A stretch of DNA of 40,936 nucleotides from AP-15 sp035570595. GTDB taxonomy: Bacteria > Pseudomonadota > Alphaproteobacteria > ATCC43930 > CGMCC-115725. The stretch's first letter is position 1. Every line of letters starts with the position of its first letter. The notes beneath the pieces were generated by a model. The model was not told where the DNA came from and did no database searches. It worked only from the letters and a program-made list of their open reading frames with translations. A program made the position numbers and the translations under genes. The DNA lies in contig DATMLF010000254.1 of NCBI GenBank assembly GCA_035570595.1, positions 1 through 40,936 of the forward strand, written 5' to 3'. Positions 32,251 through 40,576 of this stretch are shown piece by piece.

Positions 32251-33441
32251 ATGGATTTTGCCGACAGCCCTGAGCATGCCGCCTTTCGCGCCGAGTTTCG
32301 CCGGTGGCTCGATGAGAATCTTCCTGACGACATCAAGGTCGACGACGCCGCCGACCAGCGCGTCGCCCCCGACCGCGAAACCCTCGAAAAGCGCATCGCC
32401 TGGCAAAAGATGATGCACGCCGCCGGCTGGGTCGGGATTTCGTGGCCCAAGGAATACGGCGGGCGCGGCGCCAATTTCATGCAACAGGTCATTTTCGACG
32501 AGGAATACTTCCGCGCCAGGGCACCGATCCTGCCGGGTGCGAGTGCGATCAACCTGCTCGGCCCGACCCTGATCCAATGCGGCACCGAGGCGCAGAAACA
32601 ACGCCATCTGCCGCGCATCCTCGCCGGCGAGGAGCGCTGGTGCCAGGGCTTCTCCGAACCCGGCGCCGGCGGCGACCTTGCGAGCCTACGCACCCGAGCC
32701 GTTGACGCCGGCGACCATTTCGTCGTCAACGGCCAGAAGGTGTGGACCTCGGGCGCGCACTTCGCCGACTGGTGCTTTTTGCTGGTGCGCACCGACCCCG
32801 ACGCACCCAAGCACCACGGCATCAGCTATCTGCTCGTCGACATGAAGACGCCGGGCGTCACGGTGCGCCCATTGGTCCTGCTGAACGGCCACCGGCATTT
32901 TAACGAAGTCTTTTTCGAGGACGTCGCGGTGCCGAAAGAGAATTTGGTCGGCCAGCTCAACGAGGGCTGGAGGGTCGCGATCACGACCTTGATGTTCGAG
33001 AGGAGCGGTGCCGGCGGCCGCGACCATGCCGCCCAGATCGCCCGCCTCGCCGAACTGGCGAAGCAGTTCCCCAGCCGCCAGGAGCCCGCGTGGAACGACA
33101 GCCACATCCGCCAGCAACTGGCGCAGCTCGCGATCGACGTGAAGGCGTTGCAGGTGACGCGGCTGCGCGGGCTGACCCGCCGGCTGCGCGGCGAGCCGCC
33201 GGGGCCGGAGGGCTCGCTCCTCAAGCTCTTCGGCTCGGAATTGGCGCAGCGCATCGCCGATTTCTCGTCGACCCTGCTCGGGCCGTATGCGACGGTCGAC
33301 GCGCCGACCGAGGCGGTGCCCGACGCGGCACGCTGGCACCACCGCGTGCTCGGCGCCCGCCAATACACGATCGCCGGCGGCACCAGCGAGATCCAGCGCA
33401 ACATCATCGGCGAACGCGTGCTCGGCCTGCCGAAGGGGTGA
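32251..33441 (+). CDS. Acyl-CoA dehydrogenase family protein
   Basis: A 396-residue FAD enzyme. Supports are WVGISWPKEYGGRG, EERWCQGFSEPGAGGDLASL (FAD-binding), VVNGQKVWTSGAHFADW, FFEDVAVPKENLVGQLNEGW, and the C-terminal YTIAGGTSEIQRNIIGERVL. It belongs to the large group of FadE-like dehydrogenases that often come in pairs; the shorter partner is at 34127. The ATG at 32251 has GGAGGA at 32241-32246. The two dehydrogenase genes are separated by two low-GC orphan genes, which look inserted into what was probably one operon. Confidence 0.9.
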   Translation: MDFADSPEHAAFRAEFRRWLDENLPDDIKVDDAADQRVAPDRETLEKRIAWQKMMHAAGWVGISWPKEYGGRGANFMQQVIFDEEYFRARAPILPGASAINLLGPTLIQCGTEAQKQRHLPRILAGEERWCQGFSEPGAGGDLASLRTRAVDAGDHFVVNGQKVWTSGAHFADWCFLLVRTDPDAPKHHGISYLLVDMKTPGVTVRPLVLLNGHRHFNEVFFEDVAVPKENLVGQLNEGWRVAITTLMFERSGAGGRDHAAQIARLAELAKQFPSRQEPAWNDSHIRQQLAQLAIDVKALQVTRLRGLTRRLRGEPPGPEGSLLKLFGSELAQRIADFSSTLLGPYATVDAPTEAVPDAARWHHRVLGARQYTIAGGTSEIQRNIIGERVLGLPKG

Positions 33442-33457
33442 GCTCGGTTTGGGAGGC

Positions 33458-33721
33458 ATGGATGACCCCAACCGGCGTCATCACACTTTCGGCGAGCCAA
33501 GACACAATCTTGAACCGCTTGTTCGACAGTATGGCGGCGAGGAACGGGCCGCACAGGCGATCGAGAATGCGGTCACCGCTGCGTTCGAGGACGACGAACT
33601 GGTTCTCGATGGCGGTGGGTTATACAGGCAGGTGTTTGATATCGGCGGGCATTCAGTTACCGTCAGCGGGCGCGTAATTGACGGCGTGGTGCCACATTGC
33701 CACGGCATGGATCTCGCTTAA
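33458..33721 (+). CDS. Orphan protein resembling a polymorphic-toxin C-terminal segment
   Basis: An 87-residue soluble protein reading MDDPNRRHHTFGEPRHNLEP and then a stretch with GGEERAAQAIENAV and FDIGGHSVTVSGRVIDG. The HTFG..HNLE start and GGHSVTVSGRVIDG end recall, from memory, segments near the C-termini of large RHS or hemagglutinin-type proteins, so it might be a detached piece; that is a weak inference. A GGGAGG ends one base before the ATG. It lies 16 bases after the acyl-CoA dehydrogenase stop, and its base composition is less GC-rich than its neighbours, suggesting acquisition. Confidence 0.6.
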   Translation: MDDPNRRHHTFGEPRHNLEPLVRQYGGEERAAQAIENAVTAAFEDDELVLDGGGLYRQVFDIGGHSVTVSGRVIDGVVPHCHGMDLA

Positions 33722-33734
33722 GCAGCGTGGATAG

Positions 33735-34106
33735 ATGAAGACGTTATCCTCCGCAGAATTGCACATAATTCGATCGATGCTTGTGAAGCGATGCGGACTT
33801 AAATCGCCGTTTTTGGATCAATTCGCGGCTGCCCGCGTCGAAAACCGGCGGATGACCGGGGTTGGGGTTTTTGTCGATTTGCTGATCGTGGGACATGCTG
33901 CGGGCGTCGAGCAGGTCAATACGGAAATTTCCGAAAGTTATCGAACCCGTCTAGACGCCCCGCGCGATCTCGTTGGGTTTACCTTGTTCATTCGCAACGG
34001 CTACCTGAGCTTCCTCGAGGGCTACACCTTCGGCGATGGCAAATGGCCAGCAGAGCCAATCGAGGACTGGCTGGCCTTGGACGCCTCACACACCGGTTCG
34101 GGGTAG
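33735..34106 (+). CDS. Orphan low-GC protein, possible immunity-type partner
   Basis: A 123-residue soluble protein starting MKTLSSAELHIIRSMLVKRC and containing RRMTGVGVFVDLLIVG and LFIRNGYLSFLEGYTFGDGKWP. The TGVGxFxD plus F(x)LEGYT(x)GD..WP pattern is that of a widespread family of small standalone proteins often found next to toxin-like genes; I recognise the pattern but not a function. Only 13 bases separate it from the preceding orphan, so they form a pair. The codon choice (ATA, TTA, TTT, AAA) is markedly more AT-rich than the flanking dehydrogenases. Confidence 0.7.
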   Translation: MKTLSSAELHIIRSMLVKRCGLKSPFLDQFAAARVENRRMTGVGVFVDLLIVGHAAGVEQVNTEISESYRTRLDAPRDLVGFTLFIRNGYLSFLEGYTFGDGKWPAEPIEDWLALDASHTGSG

Positions 34107-34126
34107 GGGTCGCGAGGGCTGCCACG

Positions 34127-35266
34127 ATGGACATCGGTTTCACCGAAGAGCAGGAGTTGCTGCGCGAAACCGCGCGGAAGTTCCTTGAGGATGAATGCGA
34201 CAGCCGCTTTGTGCGCGAGCGCATGGCGACCGCGGCGGCCGTCACCGACGAGTTCTGGCAAAAGCTCGCCACGCAAGGCTGGCTCGGCGTCGTCTATCCC
34301 GAAGAGGACGGCGGCAGCGGGCTCGGCCTCGTCGACCTCGTCGTCCTGATGGAGGAGATGGGGCGGCGGGTCATGCCCGGCCCGTTCTTCTCGACCGTGC
34401 TGCTCGGCGGGGCGGCGATCGCCGAGGCCGGCTCGCCCGCCCAACGCGGAGAGTGGCTGCCGCGGATCGCCGCCGGCGAGAAGAAGGCGGCGCTCGCCTG
34501 GACTGAGCCGCAGCTGCGCTGGGACGCCGCCGGCGTCATGCTCCAAGCGCGCGAGGCCGCTGGCGGGTTCACCCTCTCCGGGACCAAGCTGTTTGTCGGC
34601 GACGCCCATCTCGCCGACATCGTCGTCGTCGCCGCGCGCACCCGCGACGGCAGCACGATGGAAGACGGGGTCAGCCTGTTCCTGATGCCGAGGGAGGCGC
34701 CGGGCCTGACCGTCAGCGTGATGCCGACAATCGACGCCACCCGCAAGCTTTGCGAGGTGCGGCTCGACAATGTCGCCCTGCCGGCCGCGGCATTGCTCGG
34801 CGGGATGCACGAGGGCTGGGCGCCGCTGGCGCGGGTCGCCGCGCGCGCGACCGTCGCACTTTGCGCCGAGATGTGCGGCGGGGCACAGCAGGTGCTCGAC
34901 ATGACCGTCGACTACGCCAAGCTGCGGGTCGCCTTTGGCAAGCCGATCGGCAGCTATCAGGGGGTCAAGCACCAGGCGGCCGATATGCTGGTCGCGATCG
35001 AAAACGCGAAGTCCTTGACCTATTACGCGGCCTGGGCGGTCGACGAGGGCGCGGCCGAGGCGCCGCTCGCGGTGGCGATGGCCAAGGCCGCCGCTTCCGA
35101 CATGGCGCGCAAGGTCGCCGGGACCGGCATCCAGCTGCACGGCGGCATCGGCATGACCTGGGAGCACGATCTGCAGCTCTATTTCAAGCGCGCCAAGGCG
35201 AGCGAGGTGATGTTCGGCGACGCCGCCTGGCACCGCGAGCAGGTCGCCCGCCTGTTCAGCTCATAA
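34127..35266 (+). CDS. Acyl-CoA dehydrogenase family protein, second subunit type
   Basis: A 379-residue protein beginning MDIGFTEEQELLRETARKFL, with GWLGVVYPEEDGGSGLGLVD, KLFVGDAHLADIVVVAAR, DNVALPAAALLGGMHEGW, VDYAKLRVAFGKPIGSYQGVKHQAADM and the C-terminal AGTGIQLHGGIGMTWEHDLQLYFKRAK. It fits the FadE-like pairs that form heteromeric dehydrogenases in sterol and acyl degradation in actinobacteria and proteobacteria; the gene at 32251 is the likely partner. The open frame upstream of ATG 34127 overlaps the end of the orphan gene and is not needed. Confidence 0.9.
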   Translation: MDIGFTEEQELLRETARKFLEDECDSRFVRERMATAAAVTDEFWQKLATQGWLGVVYPEEDGGSGLGLVDLVVLMEEMGRRVMPGPFFSTVLLGGAAIAEAGSPAQRGEWLPRIAAGEKKAALAWTEPQLRWDAAGVMLQAREAAGGFTLSGTKLFVGDAHLADIVVVAARTRDGSTMEDGVSLFLMPREAPGLTVSVMPTIDATRKLCEVRLDNVALPAAALLGGMHEGWAPLARVAARATVALCAEMCGGAQQVLDMTVDYAKLRVAFGKPIGSYQGVKHQAADMLVAIENAKSLTYYAAWAVDEGAAEAPLAVAMAKAAASDMARKVAGTGIQLHGGIGMTWEHDLQLYFKRAKASEVMFGDAAWHREQVARLFSS

Positions 35267-35300
35267 ACCCGCGGGGTGGTCCTGCGGTCTCGGAGATGCC

Positions 35301-35855
35301 GTGGACATCTTTCTTGGCTTTGCGCCCTACATTGCTTTTTTTGTCGCGCTGAAGCTCGTCGCGATCGAGACGGCGCTGTGGGCGGCGGCTTGTGTCGCGG
35401 TGCTGCTAACGGGCCGGAATTGGGCGCGCAGCGGCGCTCTCAAAGTGTTGGAGATCGGTAACATCGTCGTGTTTACGGCAGTCGCGGCGTTTACCTCGGC
35501 CGAGCATTGGAACTGGACTTTGACGGGCGTACGGCTGGCGGTGGATTGCGGGTTGTTGGCGATCGTCCTGGCCTCCCTTGCGATCGATCGGCCTTTCACG
35601 TTGCAATACGCGCGTGAGCAGGTTCCGCAGGAGGTCTGGACGAACCCGCTCTTTCTCTCCGTCAATCGCCGGATCACCTGGGTTTGGGCGGCAGCCTTTG
35701 CCGCGATGGTGGCGGCGCACGCCGCCGTCGTGTTCGCGCCGGGGACCCCGGTGTCTCTGGACCTTGGCGTCACCGTCGTTGCGCTGTCCGGCGCTTATTA
35801 CTTTACCCGGCGTTACCCTGAAATGGTGCGAAGGCGAGCAACCGGCGGCGGCTGA
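35301..35855 (+). CDS. Integral membrane protein, unknown function
   Basis: A 184-residue protein with about six hydrophobic segments, starting at GTG (MDIFLGFAPYIAFFVALKLV). The loop FTLQYAREQVPQEVWTNPLFL followed by SVNRRITWVWAAAF is distinctive and recurs in uncharacterised alphaproteobacterial membrane proteins, loosely resembling septation protein A in topology. An ATG upstream in another frame is not used. Its stop overlaps the ATG of the acyltransferase gene (TGATG), so the two are coupled. Confidence 0.72.
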   Translation: MDIFLGFAPYIAFFVALKLVAIETALWAAACVAVLLTGRNWARSGALKVLEIGNIVVFTAVAAFTSAEHWNWTLTGVRLAVDCGLLAIVLASLAIDRPFTLQYAREQVPQEVWTNPLFLSVNRRITWVWAAAFAAMVAAHAAVVFAPGTPVSLDLGVTVVALSGAYYFTRRYPEMVRRRATGGG

Positions 35856-36922
35856 TGTCGAGCCCGATCACCAGGCACAACAATTTCGACGCGCTGCGCC
35901 TCGTCGCGGCGGTGTCGGTCATGTTCTCGCATGCCTTCCTGATCGCCGACGGCACGCAAAAGAACGAATGGCTGATTCGGCTGACCGGCAACCAGTCGAT
36001 CCTCGGGCTGACGGGCGTCTTTGTGTTTTTCGCGATCAGCGGCTTTCTGGTGACGCAAAGCTATGAGCAGACCGGCGACCCGCTGCGCTTCCTGGCAAAG
36101 CGCGCATTGCGCATCTTTCCGGGCCTGTTCGTCGCGGCCGCTGTGTCGGCTTTTGTGCTGGCTCCGCTTGTCACGACGTTGGAGCCCGGCGCCTATTTCA
36201 GCCAGCCCGCACCCTACCGCTATGTCGTCGGCAACACGCTCTTCGACCAGACCGTCCACGAATTGCCCGGGGTCATGTTTGTCAACAACCCGGTCGGGCT
36301 CGAAATCAACGGCTCGATGTGGACCCTGCGCTTCGAGTTCATGATGTACGTGATGGTGCTGGGGTTGGGCGTGCTGCGGCTGTTGCGCCTGCCAGTCATG
36401 CTCGGCCTCTTGGCGCTCGGGCTTGCCTGCCTCGAATTTGAGGACGCGCTCGGCTTTCTCGGCGGGTGGGGCTGGCTGCTCGCGTTTTTCGCGGTCGGCA
36501 TGATCCTCTACCGGCTGCGCATGACCCGCGTCTTTGACGGCCGCGTCGCGCTGCTGGCGCTCGCCGGCCTTGTGCTGAGCGTGCCATTGCGCCAGTTCAT
36601 CCCGTTGTTCCCTGTCTTCGGCTGCTACCTGGCGCTGTGGCTGGCGCTCAATCCGCGGCTGCCGGCGATCCCGGCGGCGCGTTTTGGCGACCTCTCCTAC
36701 GGCCTCTACATTTACGGTTGGCCGGTCGAGGAGGGCGCGATCTGGCTTCTCGGCGGGCATGCGTGGTGGTGGCAGGTCCTGGCGCTGGCGCTGCCTGCGA
36801 CCGCGGCGCTCGCGTTTTTGTCGTGGCATCTCGTCGAGCGGCCGGCGTTGCGGCTGAAGCCCGGCCCACGCCCGCGGGCGCCGTTCTGGAGATCGGTGCC
36901 TACGGTTGCAGAGCGTGTTTAG
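35855..36922 (+). CDS. Acyltransferase 3 family protein (OafA-like)
   Basis: A 355-residue inner-membrane acyltransferase with about ten hydrophobic segments. The N-terminal NNFDALRLVAAVSVMFSHAF carries the catalytic His of the family, followed by GLTGVFVFFAISGFLVTQSY and FLAKRALRIFPGLFVA (the R..R.(F/Y)P motif). WTLRFEFMMYVM and the C-terminal FGDLSYGLYIYGWPVEE are also typical. Such enzymes O-acetylate surface sugars or other exported molecules. The substrate is unknown. It is the end of the acyl-CoA dehydrogenase-side gene run. Confidence 0.88.
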   Translation: MSSPITRHNNFDALRLVAAVSVMFSHAFLIADGTQKNEWLIRLTGNQSILGLTGVFVFFAISGFLVTQSYEQTGDPLRFLAKRALRIFPGLFVAAAVSAFVLAPLVTTLEPGAYFSQPAPYRYVVGNTLFDQTVHELPGVMFVNNPVGLEINGSMWTLRFEFMMYVMVLGLGVLRLLRLPVMLGLLALGLACLEFEDALGFLGGWGWLLAFFAVGMILYRLRMTRVFDGRVALLALAGLVLSVPLRQFIPLFPVFGCYLALWLALNPRLPAIPAARFGDLSYGLYIYGWPVEEGAIWLLGGHAWWWQVLALALPATAALAFLSWHLVERPALRLKPGPRPRAPFWRSVPTVAERV

Positions 36923-37022
36923 CAGAAGGTTATGGCTAAGTCTATGAAATCACGTTTGCTCGCGGTTCAAGCTGGCGCCTACGCACAGCTCTGGTCGTGA
37001 TTAACCAACCCACCGCGGTTTA

Positions 37023-37037
37023 TGTATCAAGGATACA
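37023..37037. promoter_or_regulatory. Short perfect dyad before the orphan membrane gene
   Basis: TGTATC-AAG-GATACA is a perfect six-base inverted repeat with a three-base centre, 15 bases upstream of the ATG at 37053 and just before its TGAGGA ribosome site, in an AT-rich stretch. It could be an operator or a small mRNA hairpin controlling translation. No regulator is suggested by the neighbours. Confidence 0.35.
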
Positions 37038-37052
37038 AATTGAGGACTCCTA

Positions 37053-37295
37053 ATGGGTCAGGCTTTAATTTGGATTAGCGCCTATCTTTTCACCGGATTA
37101 TCTTACGCGACTTATGTTGGTGAGGAGCCGGAATGGAATCGGCCGAGAGCCTTAGAAAGCAAGGCCGGCTGCATAGGCATGATATTTCTTTGGCCGATGT
37201 CTGCGTTGATGAGCGGATGGGCAAGAGTTTTTTCGCATATTATCTTGTTACTGCTGGTTGGAGGAATTGGCGAGGCTATCCACGCCTTGCTCTAG
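37053..37295 (+). CDS. Small AT-rich orphan membrane protein (80 aa)
   Basis: An 80-residue protein with hydrophobic segments at the start (ALIWISAYLFTGLSYATYVG), the middle (GCIGMIFLWPMSALMSGW) and the end (VFSHIILLLLVGGIGEAIHA), probably two or three membrane passes. TGAGGA at 37041-37046 provides a properly spaced ribosome site. The base composition is clearly lower in GC than every neighbour, with codons such as TTA, ATA and TTT, which points to recent acquisition. No family recognised. The 124-base spacer after it holds nothing apparent except the cupin gene's ribosome site. Confidence 0.6.
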   Translation: MGQALIWISAYLFTGLSYATYVGEEPEWNRPRALESKAGCIGMIFLWPMSALMSGWARVFSHIILLLLVGGIGEAIHALL

Positions 37296-37419
37296 CGTCA
37301 CTTGTTCTTTACGGTCAAAGCCGATGGCTGGGCTGGGCTCTATCCGCGCGAAGGGCTGGCGCCGGGGTTCGGTCCGCTATTATTATGCGCGCCGCCAGCC
37401 AATTGGAGGGAGGTGCGCG

Positions 37420-37770
37420 ATGCGGGTCCACAATCTCTATGCCGACGCCAACGGCCAGTCGCATTGGCGCGACGTCCAGATCGAATGGGTCGAGGAGACC
37501 CGCTCGGGCAAATTGTCAAAGCGGCTGCCGGCCACCGGCATCATCTTCCGCGAGGTGCCGCCGACCTACGACCTCGACTGGCACCCGGCCCCGCGCCGGC
37601 AGTACATCATCAATCTCGACGCCGGCGTCGAGATCACCGCGAGCGACGGCGAGGCCCGCAAGATCGGCGCCGGCGAGGTGGTCCTCGTCGAGGACACGAC
37701 CGGCAAGGGGCACTTGTCAAAGGCGCTCGACGGCAAGATCCGCAACTGCATCTTCGTTCCCGTGGAATAA
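37420..37770 (+). CDS. Cupin-fold protein
   Basis: A 116-residue single-domain cupin. The sheet pattern RRQYIINLDAGVEITASDG (in place of the usual metal-binding HxH motif), IGAGEVVLVEDTTGKGHLSK and a final strand IRNCIFVPVE are typical of small cupins beside catabolic genes. The central HxH motif of metal cupins is not obvious, so it may be non-metal or bind through other residues. GGAGGGAGG lies just before the ATG. It is 11 bases before the fumarylacetoacetate-hydrolase-fold gene and probably co-transcribed. Confidence 0.82.
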   Translation: MRVHNLYADANGQSHWRDVQIEWVEETRSGKLSKRLPATGIIFREVPPTYDLDWHPAPRRQYIINLDAGVEITASDGEARKIGAGEVVLVEDTTGKGHLSKALDGKIRNCIFVPVE

Positions 37771-37781
37771 CGGAGGCTCAC

Positions 37782-38732
37782 ATGAAGCTGGTGTATTTCG
37801 ACGACTGGAAGCTCGGCGTCGTCAAGGGCGACCGCGTCGTCGACGTGTCGGCGGCCGTGCGCGACATCCCGCACACCGGGCCGGGCGACCTGATGAACGG
37901 ACTGATCGCCAATTTCGCCCAGTACAAGGGCAAGCTCGAGGACGCGGCGGCGAGCGGCCAAGGTATCGCGTTGTCGTCGGTCCGGCTGCGCCCGCCATTG
38001 CCGAAACCGGATAACATCGACTGCATGGCGGTCAATTACATGGAAGACGGCACCCGCAGCGCGCCAGCGCCGATCAACGCGTTCCAAAAGACCGCGAACG
38101 CCGTCTGCGGCCCAGGCGACACGATGGTGTTGCCCGACGCGCCGGCGACGATCTTTGAGGGCGAGGCCGAACTGGCGCTGGTGATCGGCAAAAAGGCGAG
38201 CCACGTCAAGGCCGCCGACGCGATGGACTACATCTTCGGCTATACCTGCTTTATCGACGGCTCGGCGCGCGGGCTGCCGGCGCCCGGCTTTTTCGCGATG
38301 AAGTCGCGCGACACCTTTGCGCCGATCGGGCCGTGCATCGTCACCAAGGACGAGGTCCCCGACCCGCAGAAATTGCAGATCCGGCTGTCGAACAACGGCA
38401 GCCTGATGCAGAATTTCAACACCAGCGACATGGCGCACAAGATCCCGCGCTGCATCGAGTGGCTGACCTCGATCCACGCTCTGGAGCCGGGCGACATCGT
38501 CGCCACCGGCACCAACCACCGCGGGCTCAACCCGTTTATGGACGGCGACAAGATCGACCTCGAGATCGAGGGCGTCGGCAAGCTCTCCTTCACCGTCAAG
38601 GACGAGTTGAACCGCAAGTGGGAACGGCGCACGCGGCTGCAGATGCACGAGGCGGCGGCGCAAAAGACCCCGGGCGCCTACCCCGACATCACGCCGCAGG
38701 TCTCGGGCAAATACGCGCAGGGCGGCCGCTGA
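37782..38732 (+). CDS. Fumarylacetoacetate hydrolase (FAH) family protein
   Basis: A 316-residue FAH-fold enzyme. Metal ligands are expected in FEGEAELALVIGKKA (the E-x-E pair) and in YIFGYTCFIDGSARG (the Asp); FFAMKSRDTFAPIGPCIVTKDEV and PGDIVATGTNHRGLNPFMDGDKI are further signatures. In place of the usual NYxxH the protein reads VNYMEDG. Relatives hydrolyse or decarboxylate 2-keto acids in aromatic or sugar catabolism. GGAGG precedes the ATG. The cupin before and the aminotransferase after suggest a small catabolic operon; its substrate is not known. Confidence 0.88.
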   Translation: MKLVYFDDWKLGVVKGDRVVDVSAAVRDIPHTGPGDLMNGLIANFAQYKGKLEDAAASGQGIALSSVRLRPPLPKPDNIDCMAVNYMEDGTRSAPAPINAFQKTANAVCGPGDTMVLPDAPATIFEGEAELALVIGKKASHVKAADAMDYIFGYTCFIDGSARGLPAPGFFAMKSRDTFAPIGPCIVTKDEVPDPQKLQIRLSNNGSLMQNFNTSDMAHKIPRCIEWLTSIHALEPGDIVATGTNHRGLNPFMDGDKIDLEIEGVGKLSFTVKDELNRKWERRTRLQMHEAAAQKTPGAYPDITPQVSGKYAQGGR

Positions 38733-38756
38733 CCTTCAGAACGCTCGTTATTCCAC

Positions 38757-38845
38757 GTCATGGCCGGGCTTGTCCCGGCCATCCGCGCCTTTCCTACGCC
38801 AGCAGAAGGGAAGACGTGGATCACCGGGCCAAGCTCGGTGAAGAC
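38757..38845. repeat. Palindromic repeat (GTCATGGCCGGGC type), copy 2
   Basis: GTCATGGCCGGGCTTGTCCC at 38757 and the following GGCCATCCGCG match the left arm of the element at 30188 with few changes. The right arm, ACGTGGATCACCGGGCCAAG onward to GAAGAC, is a degenerate inverse. It lies between the FAH-type gene and the aminotransferase gene. Confidence 0.6.
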
Positions 38846-38878
38846 GGTGGGGGGCCGCAATAAAGAGGACGACAGATC

Positions 38879-40117
38879 ATGGCCGCCGACGGCTTTGCCT
38901 ACACGAACCTGTTCGCCAACGACCTGCCGGCGCCGGCGCCGCGCTGGACCGGCTTTCCGAAATACAATTTTATTGGCGGCCACAACGACCCGGAGCATGT
39001 GCCGGCGGCGGAGCTGGCGGCGGCGGCCGAGGCGGTGCTGCGCCGCGACGGCGCCGATCTGGCGCTCTACAACCCGCACGGCCCGCAAGGCTTTCGCGGC
39101 ATCCGCGAGTTTGTCGTAAACAAGGTCGCGGCCCGCGGCATCCGCTGCACGCCCGACGACGTGCTGATCACCTCGGGCTCGGGCCAGGGCCTCGACCTCG
39201 TCAACCGGACACTGCTCAATCGCGGCGACACGGTGATCCTCGAGGAGTTCACCTATGGCGGCGCCTTGACCAAATTGCAGCGGCTCGGGGTCAACGTCGT
39301 CGGGGCACCACTCGACGACGACGGGCTGAAGATCGACGCCCTCGACCAAATCCTCGGCGAACTCAAGCGCAAGGGCGTCGTGCCCAAATTCGTCTACACG
39401 ATCCCGACCGTGCAAAACCCGACCGGGTCGATCCTGCCGGTCGCGCGCCGCGAGGGGTTGCTCGGGCTCGCCAAAAAGCATGGTGTGGTCATTTTTGAGG
39501 ACGAATGCTACGCCGACCTGACCTGGAGCCCCGACGCGCCGCCGGCGATCTATTCGATGGACCCGAGCCAGGTGGTCCATGTCGGGTCGTTTTCAAAGAC
39601 GCTGTCGCCGGCCTTGCGCCTCGGCTATGTCGTCGCCGACTGGGCGGTCATGAGCCGTCTCGTCGGCCTGAAGCGCGAGACCGACAGCGGGACGGGCGCC
39701 CTCGAGCAGATGGTCGTCGCCGAATATTTCTCGCGCAAGTTCGAGGAGCATGTCGGCGAGTTGACTGGCGTGCTGAAGGAAAAGCTCGACACGATGGTCG
39801 AGGCACTCGAACGCGAATTCGGCACCGCGGTCGAAAAGATGTGGCGGCCGAAGGGCGGCATCTTTTTGTGGATCAAATTGCCCGACCAGGTCGACGTGAC
39901 GAGGCTCGTCGCCCCTGCCGCCAAGGAGGGGCTTGTCTTCAACCCTGGCCCCGAATGGTCGTGCAACCCCGCCGAGACCAAGTCGCACATGCGGCTGTGC
40001 TTTGCATTGCCGTCGAAGGAGGTGATCCGCGACGGGGTCGCGACCCTGGCGCGCGTCTGCTACGAAGAGACCGGCATCCCCGAGCAAAGCGCCAATATCC
40101 GCCGCACCTCGAGCTGA
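38879..40117 (+). CDS. PLP-dependent aminotransferase (fold type I, class I/II)
   Basis: A 412-residue aminotransferase of the 2-aminoadipate/MocR-type branch without a DNA-binding domain. Cofactor contacts are visible: SGSGQGLDLVNRTLL (phosphate loop), YTIPTVQNPTGS with N180, FEDECYADL with D208 and Y211, and the Schiff-base lysine K240 in HVGSFSKTLSPALRLGY. The C-terminal substrate-carboxylate Arg is expected in KSHMRLCFALP. The amino donor is unknown. It follows the cupin-FAH pair after a repeat element, so it may be transcribed with them. Confidence 0.9.
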   Translation: MAADGFAYTNLFANDLPAPAPRWTGFPKYNFIGGHNDPEHVPAAELAAAAEAVLRRDGADLALYNPHGPQGFRGIREFVVNKVAARGIRCTPDDVLITSGSGQGLDLVNRTLLNRGDTVILEEFTYGGALTKLQRLGVNVVGAPLDDDGLKIDALDQILGELKRKGVVPKFVYTIPTVQNPTGSILPVARREGLLGLAKKHGVVIFEDECYADLTWSPDAPPAIYSMDPSQVVHVGSFSKTLSPALRLGYVVADWAVMSRLVGLKRETDSGTGALEQMVVAEYFSRKFEEHVGELTGVLKEKLDTMVEALEREFGTAVEKMWRPKGGIFLWIKLPDQVDVTRLVAPAAKEGLVFNPGPEWSCNPAETKSHMRLCFALPSKEVIRDGVATLARVCYEETGIPEQSANIRRTSS

Positions 40118-40130
40118 CGAGGTCCCGTCC

Positions 40131-40253
40131 TAGCGGTGCTAACCTAACAAACGACTCCGCTAGCCTCCTATCCGTCGCCCCCGCGAAGGCGGGGCCCAGG
40201 GCAAGCGTTCGGTGCCCGCCGGCCCCTGGGTTCCCGCTTTCGCGGGAATGACG
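40131..40253. repeat. Dispersed repeat copy 2 fused to a GTCATTCCCGCGAAAGCGGG-type palindrome
   Basis: Bases 40131-40180 match 25130-25179 with three differences. They run into an inverted repeat whose left arm is CGTCGCCCCCGCGAAGGCGG (from 40172) with CCCAGGG, and whose right arm, CCCCTGGGTTCCCGCTTTCG then CGGGAATGACG, ends at 40253. The second part is the kind of palindrome dispersed in rhizobial genomes. The rest of the 459-base spacer (40254-40576) shows no gene, promoter or RNA that I can support. Confidence 0.6.
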
Positions 40254-40576
40254 AAGGGTAAGGGGATGGGTGCCAAACGTCAGAATGGATCCACCAGCCC
40301 CCCACCCAACCGGGCCGGAGCGCTGCGGTCATCACTTATCGGCCGGCCTTCAGTGCGTCGGCCGGCGGATGGGCTAGCCAGCTCTCGACGCCAAACGCAG
40401 GTGCGGCGGACCGCACCGAATCTACCCCGCGGCGAGCGGCGCTTCGACATTGCGCGGCGGGATGAGCAATTTTGACCAGACAAGCCGTCCAACGGGCAAG
40501 CAGTATCGCTTCGGAATCGACAGGGTGCCCGCTCCACACGGCGGCGGAGAGAAACCAACAGCAGATAGGCGCAACG

